Shown: positions 1 through 6,742, counted from the first letter of the stretch. The stretch is 7,149 bases of DNA from Bacillota bacterium (GCA_023436525.1 JAEZIW010000167.1:1-7149), one strand, 5' to 3'. Notes: a model not told the origin generated them from the letters alone. Numbers and translations are program-made.

Positions 1-917
1 CATTTGGTCGCAAACTTTGTATCTGCGCCGTACATCTCGGCGGATATCGCCGTTTGCATAATGGCAGGCAGGCCAATCTGCACGACAAAAACCTCCCTCA
101 TAAAAAGGTGGTCAGCCGTTATTTCGGGGGTTAGCAGCGTAAGCCCCAGCGTGCACAGCCCATAGCACAACAGCGGCACCAGCACAAAGCGCCCAACGAG
201 CACAGGGGCCAGCCCTTTCTCCCATTTCATGCCGGAAATGCCCATGTTGTATATCATGCAGCCGATAAAAATCAGTGACAGCGGCGTGGTTAAATCGCCG
301 ATATATTTGGCCGTGGTCAGTATCACATCCGGCAGCTTTATACCTGCAAATATCACAACGAACATGATGATGGTGGAAAGCGTGGGCGGCTGCGCGAGCT
401 TTTTTAACGAGCTGCCCAAACCCGATTGATGCGTTTTCCCGTTTATCACATCGGCATCGCGCGCAATTGCGTAATTGCCCAGCAGCCAAAAAGTCACATG
501 CCCCGCAAGAAAATAAAAAACGGCGTAGGGCATGCCCGCGTCGCCAAAGAGTGCACGCGCCACCGGAAAACCGATGAAGCTGGAGTTGGAAAACGCAAAC
601 GCGACAATAAAAACACCGCGTCTGTGTTTGGGAATACGCAGCAGCCATGCGGCGGTTTTCGCGAGAAAAAAAGCGAGCATCATCGACGCAAACGCTATCA
701 GCAGCGGCAGCCACGCATTCATCAACTGCTGCTGTGAAAAGTTGTTGTAAAGACTGTAAACAATCGTTGCGGGAAATGATATGTTGATGATGATCTTCGG
801 AAACGCCTTGGCTGTTTCAGACGATACCCATTTTCGCCACGAGACAAACAACCCCGCGCCGATGATCACAAAAACAATGAACACCGCCCCAAGGGAATCT
901 AATAATACTGAGAACAT
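1..917 (-). CDS. AEC family transporter (auxin efflux carrier-like permease), 3' end beyond window
   Basis: An integral membrane permease of the auxin efflux carrier (AEC) family, which exports or exchanges small organic anions or amino acids; the substrate here cannot be read from sequence. I translated 305 uninterrupted residues. About nine hydrophobic segments are visible (near residues 9-27, 40-56, 68-86, 101-120, 130-149, 178-194, 204-223, 237-260 and 274-293). The family usually has ten, so the last helix, about 25-30 residues, lies outside the window. Family-like motifs are FSNSSFIGFPVA at 109-120 and PAMIQTAISAEMYG at 284-297, with the usual polar loop (about 150-177) mid-protein. The start at 917 is set by an AAGGG Shine-Dalgarno (924-928) that overlaps the TAA stop of the aspartokinase gene, nine bases upstream. 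It is therefore the third gene of the operon and probably translationally coupled. The family call is firm; the link to aspartate-derived amino acids is only inferred from position. Confidence 0.9.
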   Translation of the reverse strand, partial: MFSVLLDSLGAVFIVFVIIGAGLFVSWRKWVSSETAKAFPKIIINISFPATIVYSLYNNFSQQQLMNAWLPLLIAFASMMLAFFLAKTAAWLLRIPKHRRGVFIVAFAFSNSSFIGFPVARALFGDAGMPYAVFYFLAGHVTFWLLGNYAIARDADVINGKTHQSGLGSSLKKLAQPPTLSTIIMFVVIFAGIKLPDVILTTAKYIGDLTTPLSLIFIGCMIYNMGISGMKWEKGLAPVLVGRFVLVPLLCYGLCTLGLTLLTPEITADHLFMREVFVVQIGLPAIMQTAISAEMYGADTKFATK

Positions 918-923
918 TTCAAG

Positions 924-928
924 CCCTT
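924..928 (-). promoter_or_regulatory. Ribosome binding site of the AEC permease, overlapping the aspartokinase stop
   Basis: On the minus strand the sequence reads TAAGGGCTTGAAATG. The aspartokinase TAA (927-929) shares bases with an AAGGG Shine-Dalgarno, and the permease ATG follows six bases later. A ribosome terminating on aspartokinase would sit on the next initiation site, which suggests coupled translation. Confidence 0.7.
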
Positions 929-2234
929 AACCGCAAAAAGCATTGTAGATGACACGTATCGCTTTTTCAAAATCCTTTTCATCCACACCCACAATGATAT
1001 TGATTTCGCTTGAGCCCTGATCGATCATTCGGATATTGATATGATTTTCGGCGAGCGCCGTAAACAATCGTCCGGCCACACCGATTTTGCTGATCATACC
1101 GCGGCCCACTGTGGCGATAAGCGCCAGACCCGCAAATACCTCAAGCGAATCCGGCTCACACAGGTTATACACATCGTCCAGCAGCTGCGGCTGCTTGCCT
1201 TCAATCTCGTTGTTGGCGAGCACGACGCCCAGCGTATCAATGCCGGAGGGCATATGCTCAAAGCGCATGTTGTTCTTTTCAAGAGCCGTGAGCATACGGC
1301 GGCCAAAGCCAAGTTCGGCGTTCATATTGGCTTTTTCCACAGCAATGACCGAAAAGCCCTTTTTGCCCGCAATGCCTGTGATGATATCCGTATCGCCGTC
1401 GTTCACGTTGGGCACTATCATCGTTCCCGGGTCATCGGGGTCGTTCGTGTTTTTGATGTTTATCGGTATGTTGGCTTTAAACACAGGGAAAATCGCGTCT
1501 TCATGCAACACGGTGGCGCCCATGTAGGAAAGCTCTCGCAGTTCGCGGTAAGTGATCTTCTTAATCACCTTGGGGTTCTCCACAATGCGCGGATCTGCCA
1601 TCAGCACGCCCGACACATCCGTCCAGTTTTCGTAGACATCTGCCCGGGCCGAGCGCGCAACAATTGCTCCGGTAATATCCGAGCCGCCTCTGGAAAACGT
1701 TTTGATTGTTCCATCCGGCATGCTGCCGTAGAACCCGGGTATAACAGCCTTCTTGGCATGGCGCAGACGGCCGCGCATCACCGTGCGCGTTTTTTCCGAT
1801 TCGTATTTACCATCCGTACTGAAGAATATGGTTTCTGCCGGATCGATAAAGTCAAACCCGAGATAATCAGCCATCAAAATGCCGTTCAAATACTCACCGC
1901 GGCTAACCGTGTAATCCACGCCCGCGCCGTTTTTCACGTTCTGATATATCGTATCAAGCTGCGATACGATATCCGTCTTCAGCTGCAAATCGTCGCGCAG
2001 CGACACAAACCTTTTTTTCAGCTCCTCAAAAATGGCATCCCCGTCCGTACCGCTCACCACTGCCGCGTGATACTGATACAGCAGATCTGTCACCTTCGTG
2101 TCGTCCGCGCTGCGCTTTCCGGGTGCCGACGGCACAATATACACGCGCTGCGGGTCTGCTTCAATAATCTGCCTGACTTTATTAAACTGGGCGGCATCCG
2201 CAAGCGAGCTGCCGCCGAATTTACATACCTTCAT
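927..2234 (-). CDS. Aspartate kinase (aspartokinase), monofunctional, two C-terminal ACT domains
   Basis: Phosphorylates L-aspartate with ATP to 4-phospho-L-aspartate, the first step to diaminopimelate/lysine, threonine and methionine; cytosolic. The 435 residues fit a full monofunctional enzyme. The amino-acid kinase domain covers about 1-285: KFGGSSLAD at 5-13 (nucleotide/phosphate binding), SAPGKR at 36-41, DTKVTDLL at 45-52, SRGEYLNG at 111-118, FSRGGSDITGA at 180-190 (substrate binding) and WTDVSGVLMADPR at 204-216. Two regulatory ACT domains follow, about 293-360 and 370-433; the second has the typical IRMIDQGSSEINIIVGV at 401-417, part of the usual feedback-inhibition site. The SAPGKR/DTKVTDLL pattern resembles the Firmicute YclM/ThrD-type enzymes, so a lysC or thrD symbol would be a guess. 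The ATG at 2234 lies three bases after the upstream DUF1015 stop, with only a weak SD (GCGGGA, 2242-2247), which favours coupling. The effector amino acid cannot be read from sequence. Confidence 0.97.
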   Translation of the reverse strand: MKVCKFGGSSLADAAQFNKVRQIIEADPQRVYIVPSAPGKRSADDTKVTDLLYQYHAAVVSGTDGDAIFEELKKRFVSLRDDLQLKTDIVSQLDTIYQNVKNGAGVDYTVSRGEYLNGILMADYLGFDFIDPAETIFFSTDGKYESEKTRTVMRGRLRHAKKAVIPGFYGSMPDGTIKTFSRGGSDITGAIVARSARADVYENWTDVSGVLMADPRIVENPKVIKKITYRELRELSYMGATVLHEDAIFPVFKANIPINIKNTNDPDDPGTMIVPNVNDGDTDIITGIAGKKGFSVIAVEKANMNAELGFGRRMLTALEKNNMRFEHMPSGIDTLGVVLANNEIEGKQPQLLDDVYNLCEPDSLEVFAGLALIATVGRGMISKIGVAGRLFTALAENHINIRMIDQGSSEINIIVGVDEKDFEKAIRVIYNAFCG

Positions 2235-2237
2235 CCA

Positions 2238-3728
2238 TCAATCCCGCTTTCGTCCGAATAATCCGCGGCGCGGTTTGCGCTCCGCACGCATTTCCTGTTC
2301 ATCTTCATCAAAATCCGGCTCATCCACAATATCGTCAGCCGTTTCGTCATCAGCAGGCTCATTCATCGCCGCTGTCTCGTCCACCGTCTCCGCCGGCAGT
2401 TCTTGTTCCGCAGCCGGTTCGTCATCCTCCGCCTCTACGAGCAGACGGCATTCGAAATAGTACCGTTTCTCTTCGGCCAATCCGAGCGAGAATGATTTTT
2501 TGGGCAATACGCCGTATTGAATAACGTTCTCGAATATCTCGTCCTTTTGCATCGGATCCATAATAAATCCAAGGCATCCGTGCGTTTTGGTGTGGGCATG
2601 AAACTCATCATCACCATGAATATAATCAACAACAATCCGCGGCATCTCTCCGGCAAGCATATCGAGCGCCTCCGTCAGCGTCTGGCTGACCAATTGCGCC
2701 TTTGGCTTCTTTACCTCGATATGTCCTTTAGACATTTTGGATTCAAACTGTATTGTATGTACGCCGTCTTTTTTTATGGCGCGTGTGCCGCGCGTATACA
2801 TCATATGCGCTTCCTGACCCGTGCGGTTCAGTATGGTCACCAGTGCGCGCAGTGTGGAGGACGCATCCGGAACGTTAAACAGCACGCGGTGAATCGGATG
2901 AACGCTGATGCCCGGATCATAGAGATTGACCACCTCACAGAGCGCATACCGCAGCGGGCTCTTTTCGCGCTCCTCATCACTCATCGAGGTCTTGCGTTTG
3001 TCCCAAACGGCTTTGGCCGCAGCGAGTGAATGGTTGCCGTCGCCCACGGCAAACAGCATATTGTCTGCGCATTTGGCTTTAAGCTGCGCCAGTGCGCTCC
3101 TGATTCCCTCCAGCACCGTCGCATCGTCGGTAAACCAGCCTTGAACATGGCCGCCATCCTGCATCAACGGCGTGCTGTATATCTTCGAAAAGTGATCCTT
3201 GACCTGATACACAGGCGCGATCACGGTGTCTTTCACATCGTTAATCAGCAGCATCACATGCGGGCACTCAATAACAGCGTCTTCACGCAAGCTAATGCGT
3301 ATCGGCAGTCTCTCCGTCACTGTCTTTTCAGTCGCGCGAATCAGCGGTTTTTTCCTTGCGTCGATGTCATACTGCTCAAGATCAACGGCCAGCATAAGCC
3401 CAACCCGTGTGCCGTGCGGCGTTTCACGCTCCACCAGCACCACACCTTCCGGCAGGCTCACCAAAACGCCGTCTTCAATGTAATCGCGCATTGTCTGCTT
3501 CGCATGAGCTATCCTGTCGGTTGCGTCGCCGCCTTTTAAGAAAAGCTCGGGCACAATGATATGATACGCTGATGGCGCACCGCCCACTGTCCGTGCTGTC
3601 TTTATCCAATAATCCTCATTAGAGGTAAATTGATCGCAGGCAATAACCGACCATTTTTGTTTGTTGACCTTTTTATCCGGAATCAGTATCTGGGGAAATA
3701 TCACACCCAGTTGATCTGTATAATCCAT
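2238..3728 (-). CDS. DUF1015 family protein with an extra acidic/basic C-terminal tail
   Basis: A cytosolic DUF1015 protein; the family is widespread in Clostridia and anaerobes, often near serine biosynthesis genes, but has no established biochemical function. From the ATG at 3728 it is 496 residues. Family-like stretches are ACDQFTS at 30-36, GDGNHSLAAAKAVWD at 229-243, DPGISVHPIHRVLF at 271-284, and a C-terminal block around 385-429 containing THGCLGFIMDP and KRYYFECRLL. An open frame extends 16 codons upstream to 3776, but an ideal AGGAGG at 3735-3740, six bases before the ATG at 3728, and a promoter whose predicted start is near 3758 make 3728 the start. The family core ends near residue 430. 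The last 66 residues are unusual: about 49 residues with 24 Asp/Glu and no Lys/Arg, then a short Arg/Lys-rich end containing RRGLFGRKRD. First gene of the operon; its stop is three bases before the aspartokinase start. Confidence 0.92.
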   Translation of the reverse strand: MDYTDQLGVIFPQILIPDKKVNKQKWSVIACDQFTSNEDYWIKTARTVGGAPSAYHIIVPELFLKGGDATDRIAHAKQTMRDYIEDGVLVSLPEGVVLVERETPHGTRVGLMLAVDLEQYDIDARKKPLIRATEKTVTERLPIRISLREDAVIECPHVMLLINDVKDTVIAPVYQVKDHFSKIYSTPLMQDGGHVQGWFTDDATVLEGIRSALAQLKAKCADNMLFAVGDGNHSLAAAKAVWDKRKTSMSDEEREKSPLRYALCEVVNLYDPGISVHPIHRVLFNVPDASSTLRALVTILNRTGQEAHMMYTRGTRAIKKDGVHTIQFESKMSKGHIEVKKPKAQLVSQTLTEALDMLAGEMPRIVVDYIHGDDEFHAHTKTHGCLGFIMDPMQKDEIFENVIQYGVLPKKSFSLGLAEEKRYYFECRLLVEAEDDEPAAEQELPAETVDETAAMNEPADDETADDIVDEPDFDEDEQEMRAERKPRRGLFGRKRD

Positions 3729-3734
3729 TCCGGT

Positions 3735-3740
3735 CCTCCT
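3735..3740 (-). promoter_or_regulatory. Ribosome binding site fixing the DUF1015 start
   Basis: A perfect AGGAGG on the minus strand, six bases before the ATG at 3728. It rules out the in-frame ATG at 3776, which would lie upstream of the predicted transcription start. Confidence 0.85.
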
Positions 3741-3764
3741 GTCGTTAAAAATAGCATATAGGTC

Positions 3765-3793
3765 AATATAACACACTTGTAAAGGGTATTCAA
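3765..3793 (-). promoter_or_regulatory. Predicted sigma-A-type promoter of the DUF1015-aspartokinase-AEC operon
   Basis: On the minus strand TTGAAT (3788-3793) and TATATT (3765-3770) are separated by 17 bases. The -35 matches TTGACA at four of six positions and the -10 matches TATAAT at five of six. Transcription would start near 3758, leaving a leader of only about 30 bases before the ATG at 3728. An overlapping alternative, TTTACA with TATATG at 17-base spacing, is also present. This is a prediction from motif and spacing only. Confidence 0.6.
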
Positions 3794-3856
3794 GAATATT
3801 TGGTTCAGCAATCCCTCCGGTGTTTTACGGCTTCCCACTCACGTACGCTGCTGCCG

Positions 3857-3885
3857 TTGTCAATTTTGTCCTGACGTTGTATACT
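3857..3885 (+). promoter_or_regulatory. Predicted sigma-A-type promoter of the C_GCAxxG_C_C gene
   Basis: TTGTCA (3857-3862), a 17-base spacer and TATACT (3880-3885) match the consensus at five of six positions in each box. Predicted transcription starts near 3892, about 30 bases before the ATG at 3922. It is divergent from the operon promoter at 3765-3793; the two predicted start points are about 135 bases apart. Confidence 0.65.
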
Positions 3886-3921
3886 GAATTTATCGCACAT
3901 GAAAGGGTGGTTTGCTTTAAA

Positions 3922-4365
3922 ATGACCGACAGAAAAGAAGCCGCAAGAGACTATTACCTGAAAGGTTACAACTGCGCGCAGGCCGTCGCGGCGGCATTTG
4001 CGGATTTGACAGGGCTTGACGAGCTGACCGTGCTCAAAATGGCCTCCTCCTTCGGTGGCGGCGTCGGTCATATGAAGGAGGTCTGCGGCGTGATATCCGG
4101 CATGGCGCTGATTGCGGGCCTGCTTTACGGCGATATTGACCCGAAGGACAAAGCGACGAAAGATGCGCATTATGCGCGCGTGCAAAGCTTTGCGCTGCCG
4201 TTTAAGGACCGTTTCGGCACACTGATCTGCCGTGATCTGCTCGCGCTCAACGAGCAGAACCCAAGCAGCGACGAGCCGTATGCGTCAAAGCCTTGCCTTA
4301 AATATGTTGAAAACGCCGCCGAAATTTTCGACGGCTGGCTCAAAGAGCAATCACAGCCGTTATAG
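3922..4365 (+). CDS. C_GCAxxG_C_C family probable redox protein
   Basis: A small cysteine-motif protein of the C_GCAxxG_C_C family, common in anaerobes and thought to be redox-active or metal-binding; no specific substrate is established. It is 147 residues, a normal family length. The four spaced cysteines are visible: C18 in KGYNCAQAV, C55 in EVCGVISG, C103 in LICRDLL and C125 in PCLKYVE. A glycine-rich SSFGGGVGH at 42-50 precedes the second. The second motif reads CGVISG, where family members commonly have CGAxxG. There is no signal peptide, so it is probably cytosolic. The frame is open upstream to an ATG at 3820, but the strong promoter at 3857-3885, with a start near 3892, and a purine-rich GAAAGGGTGG (3901-3910) ahead of the ATG at 3922 favour the shorter form. 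The gene is monocistronic and convergent with the S9 peptidase gene. Confidence 0.88.
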   Translation: MTDRKEAARDYYLKGYNCAQAVAAAFADLTGLDELTVLKMASSFGGGVGHMKEVCGVISGMALIAGLLYGDIDPKDKATKDAHYARVQSFALPFKDRFGTLICRDLLALNEQNPSSDEPYASKPCLKYVENAAEIFDGWLKEQSQPL

Positions 4366-4373
4366 TCATTTCG

Positions 4374-4446
4374 CGGTCAGACAAGGCGGGTTTTTAAAAC
4401 AGTCACGCCGCTGACCGAGACATTGCCCCAAGGACGGATGGTCGGC
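4374..4446. repeat. Overlapping inverted repeats that could form alternative hairpins
   Basis: CGGTCAG (4374-4380) is the exact reverse complement of CTGACCG (4411-4417), with an inner GGCG (4385-4388) / CGCC (4406-4409). The same right arm, GCTGACC (4410-4416), can instead pair with GGTCGGC (4440-4446) if one G-U pair is allowed. The two hairpins exclude each other. No T-run follows either stem, so this is not a normal intrinsic terminator. Confidence 0.45.
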
Positions 4447-4513
4447 AGGTGTAAATAATTTTAGCAGACTGCGTATTTGTTATTGCTGTGAAAAGTAACT
4501 CATTCGGCCATCC

Positions 4514-4533
4514 AGTCCACCACGCAGTGGACT
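4514..4533. repeat. Seven-base-pair perfect palindrome with six-base loop
   Basis: AGTCCAC (4514-4520), loop CACGCA, GTGGACT (4527-4533). On the plus strand the nearest T-run (TTTTT at 4546-4550) begins twelve bases beyond the stem, too far for a standard terminator. It could be a protein-binding site, a structured RNA element or a relic of a mobile repeat; its role is unknown. Confidence 0.5.
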
Positions 4534-4629
4534 TGTGACAGATTCTTTTTACTCCGCAGACTGATTACTAACGATTAAGTGCTTATCTCTTGGTACCATG
4601 TGACTAACGAAAAAATCTCATTATACAGT

Positions 4630-4664
4630 CAAAAAAGCTGCAGCCGTTCAAACCACTGCAGCTC
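4630..4664 (-). terminator. Rho-independent terminator of the S9 peptidase gene
   Basis: On the minus strand AGCTGCAG pairs perfectly with CTGCAGCT (arms 4636-4643 and 4656-4663, 12-base loop), immediately followed by a T-run encoded by the A-run at 4631-4636. It lies about 27 bases after the peptidase TAA at 4691-4693. On the plus strand the stem is followed by CTTCTTTTCT, so it may also stop transcripts arriving from the redox-protein gene. Confidence 0.8.
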
Positions 4665-4690
4665 TTCTTTTCTATTAAATACATCAACGA

Positions 4691-6712
4691 TTATTGCCTG
4701 TTTGTATCAATTTTTGATTCCGTTTTGCCGCCGAGATTCTCCGCGAAGAATTTCTCCATCTCGGAATAGAACTTCGTCATGTCTTCCTTCGAGTTGAACC
4801 CGTGCCCGGTGTTCGGGAAGAGCAGGTACTGCACATCCACCCCGGCGTCTTTCAGCGCCTCCACCATCTGGTCGGATTCTTTCTGCGGCACACGCACATC
4901 ATTGCCGCCCTGGGCAATCAGCATCGGAATCTTTACCTGATCCGCAAAATACAGCGGCGAGCGCGATTTCATAAATTCCTGCTCCGTGTCCGGGTCTCCC
5001 ACGGCGCGAATCAGATCTTGATATTCAATCGACCACATGGCCGGTATCGAATCCACAAACGTCAGCAGGCTGGATGGCCCAAAAGCGTCCACCGCGCACT
5101 TGAACACGTCAGACGAAAATGCCGCGCTAATCAACGCCTCGTAGCCGCCGTAAGACGCACCGTAAATGCCCACGCGGTCTTTGTCCGTCCACCCTTGGGC
5201 CACAGCATAATCCACGGCATCGAGTATGTCCTGATGCATCAGGCCGCCCCACTCCTTATCACCCGCGTTCATAAAGTTTTTGCCATAGCCGGACGAGCCT
5301 CGGAAATTGACCTGTATCACGGCATAGCCGCGGTTGGCCAGCAGCTGCACCTCTTCGTTGTACCCCCAGCTGTCGCGCGCCCACGGCCCGCCGTGCACCA
5401 GCAACACGGTCGGCAGATTGGTTTTATCGGAATTCAGCGGGAACGTCACATACCCTTCTATTTTAAGGCCGTCGCTCGCGGTATAGCTGAACGGTTCCAT
5501 CGGCGCAAAATCGTAATCCTCCAGTTCAGGCCGCGCATTATAAAGCAATTGTGCTTCGTCTGTCTCCATGTTGTACACATAATAATCCGTTTGCTTCACA
5601 TCCGAGGTGTATGCGACGATCCAATAGGCATCGTTATGGCTCGAGCTGATAATATCAAACACGCCGGTATCCAGCTTACTGAGCACATCGTAGTCGTTTT
5701 GAAAGCTGTCATCAAGCACATGCCATTGCAGATAATCCGCATCCACCGAAACTGCCGTCACCTGATCAAGGCTAAGGTCAGTCCATGTGCCGTAAATATC
5801 GTACTCGGGATCGTTAAAAATTTCGGTTACCTCGCCGGTATCCACGTTGTATGTGGCCAGCGTGGATGTATTGCCGGCAGACGAGTCCATATAAAGCACG
5901 CGTTTGTCATCCTGCATGAATCCAATCGCATGGCTTGTATCGGCATCCTCATAATCCCACTGCAATATCTGCTGCCAATCTTTTTCTACATACTTGGTGT
6001 TGACCTTGTCTGCGTTCTTATTCAGCCAAACATGCTCGCCTGCGTTATTGTCGGTGCGCGTTACTGTGCGCAGCTTACCCTGATGATCGAAGCCATAGCC
6101 GGTGATATCGCCCGGGTTTTGCAGCACCAGGCTTTTATCGCCCGATATATAGTTCATCAGATACAAATCAAAAAGCTCGGTATCGTTGTTAAATATGCAA
6201 AGGTATATCTCCTCATCTTCAGCCGGGTTGTCAGACACGTAATAACAGTTGTTGTCTCCGCCCTTAAGCAGCTCAGCCGTATCACCCGTCTTCGAATTGG
6301 AGGTATAAAGACCGTAGTTTTCATCGCCCATGTCATCTACGAAGAACAGCACCGTCTCACCATCCGGTGCCCATACGGCATACGGGACACCGTAAACATC
6401 CGGCCAATTCACAGCCGCTTGTTCACCCGTCTGCCAGTTCATCACCATATAAACATCTTCATAGCTTGAAGTATGCCTGTAAAGTATCTTGCTCCCGTCC
6501 GACGATATCTGCGGCGCCGAATATTCGGCATAGCCCATCAGCACATCGAGCGGAATCAGGCTGCTTTGCTCACCCACGGGCAGCGTGGGCAGCTCGCTCT
6601 GCGCTTCCGTTTCAAACGGCCAGTTAAAATGCCAGCCAAACTGACAGCCCGATAGCAGCATTGTCAAGCCCAACAACAAGGCGATAACGATCGTCCTTCT
6701 TTTCTTAGCCAT
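4691..6712 (-). CDS. S9 family peptidase (prolyl oligopeptidase / acylaminoacyl-peptidase-like), lipoprotein
   Basis: A serine peptidase that probably trims short peptides outside the cytoplasmic membrane. It has 673 residues. The N-terminus is a lipoprotein signal: MAKKRR, a hydrophobic core, then lipobox LSGC with C23 as the lipidated residue. About residues 50-400 form a beta-propeller-like region with repeated blade motifs (SAPQISSDGSKILY, YAVWAPDGETVLFF, GDENYGLYTSNSKTGD), the filter that restricts access in S9 enzymes. The alpha/beta-hydrolase catalytic domain covers about 410-660: HGGP at 440-443, NFRGSSGYG at 469-477, GASYGGY with nucleophile S520, D605 in GGNDVRVP and H637 in TGHGF. 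All three catalytic residues are present. The open frame extends 17 codons upstream to 6763, but an AGGAGG at 6718-6723, five bases before the ATG at 6712, and a promoter between those sites fix the start. Single-gene unit with its own promoter and terminator. The exact peptide specificity is unknown. Confidence 0.95.
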   Translation of the reverse strand: MAKKRRTIVIALLLGLTMLLSGCQFGWHFNWPFETEAQSELPTLPVGEQSSLIPLDVLMGYAEYSAPQISSDGSKILYRHTSSYEDVYMVMNWQTGEQAAVNWPDVYGVPYAVWAPDGETVLFFVDDMGDENYGLYTSNSKTGDTAELLKGGDNNCYYVSDNPAEDEEIYLCIFNNDTELFDLYLMNYISGDKSLVLQNPGDITGYGFDHQGKLRTVTRTDNNAGEHVWLNKNADKVNTKYVEKDWQQILQWDYEDADTSHAIGFMQDDKRVLYMDSSAGNTSTLATYNVDTGEVTEIFNDPEYDIYGTWTDLSLDQVTAVSVDADYLQWHVLDDSFQNDYDVLSKLDTGVFDIISSSHNDAYWIVAYTSDVKQTDYYVYNMETDEAQLLYNARPELEDYDFAPMEPFSYTASDGLKIEGYVTFPLNSDKTNLPTVLLVHGGPWARDSWGYNEEVQLLANRGYAVIQVNFRGSSGYGKNFMNAGDKEWGGLMHQDILDAVDYAVAQGWTDKDRVGIYGASYGGYEALISAAFSSDVFKCAVDAFGPSSLLTFVDSIPAMWSIEYQDLIRAVGDPDTEQEFMKSRSPLYFADQVKIPMLIAQGGNDVRVPQKESDQMVEALKDAGVDVQYLLFPNTGHGFNSKEDMTKFYSEMEKFFAENLGGKTESKIDTNRQ

Positions 6713-6717
6713 AGCAG

Positions 6718-6723
6718 CCTCCT
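6718..6723 (-). promoter_or_regulatory. Ribosome binding site fixing the S9 peptidase start
   Basis: A perfect AGGAGG on the minus strand, five bases before the ATG at 6712. The choice puts MAKKRR directly ahead of the hydrophobic lipoprotein signal. Confidence 0.85.
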
Positions 6724-6742
6724 GTTTTAGCACAATAGTATT

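Larger units (their letters stand above)
4366..4690. other. Convergent intergenic region with several inverted repeats, no gene seen
   Basis: This 325-base gap lies between the 3' ends of the redox-protein gene and the S9 peptidase gene. I see no credible coding frame with a ribosome binding site on either strand. It holds an inverted repeat at 4374-4417, an overlapping one at 4410-4446, a perfect seven-base-pair palindrome at 4514-4533, and the peptidase terminator at 4630-4664. A normal rho-independent terminator for the upstream plus-strand gene is not evident just after its stop. Confidence 0.6.

Noticed and set aside
112..714. A 200-codon minus-strand frame within the permease gene
   Set aside because: It is a shifted frame of the AEC permease, whose own frame reads as continuous membrane segments with family motifs.
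1041..2261. A 406-codon open frame on the plus strand opposite aspartokinase
   Set aside because: It is codon-aligned with a certain gene on the other strand, its translation is rich in His, Arg and Cys with no recognisable domain, and it has no convincing ribosome binding site.
3729..3776. Upstream extension of the DUF1015 gene to an ATG at 3776
   Set aside because: The extension covers the predicted -10 box and the AGGAGG that serves the ATG at 3728.
3820..3921. Upstream extension of the C_GCAxxG_C_C gene to an ATG at 3820
   Set aside because: It would span the promoter at 3857-3885, and family members usually begin a few residues before the first cysteine block.
4464..4563. Direct repeat GCAGACTG at 4464-4471 and 4556-4563, possibly a target-site duplication around a small insertion
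   Set aside because: No terminal inverted repeats inside, and about one 8-base repeat pair is expected by chance in 325 bases.
4567..4610. Direct repeat ACTAACGA at 4567-4574 and 4603-4610
   Set aside because: Too short to stand out from chance in this AT-rich stretch, and no matching operator symmetry.
4620..4625. A perfect minus-strand TATAAT just after the peptidase terminator, possibly driving a small RNA
   Set aside because: No acceptable -35 at 16-18 bases upstream and it lies in the terminator's flank.
4579..4797. A 72-codon plus-strand frame running from the intergenic region into the peptidase gene
   Set aside because: It runs through the terminator hairpin and antisense to the peptidase C-terminus, with Ser/Arg-rich low-complexity translation and no ribosome binding site.
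4802..6469. A 555-codon open frame on the plus strand opposite the S9 peptidase
   Set aside because: Same explanation: an antisense shadow of a gene with all catalytic motifs. The translation resembles no family.
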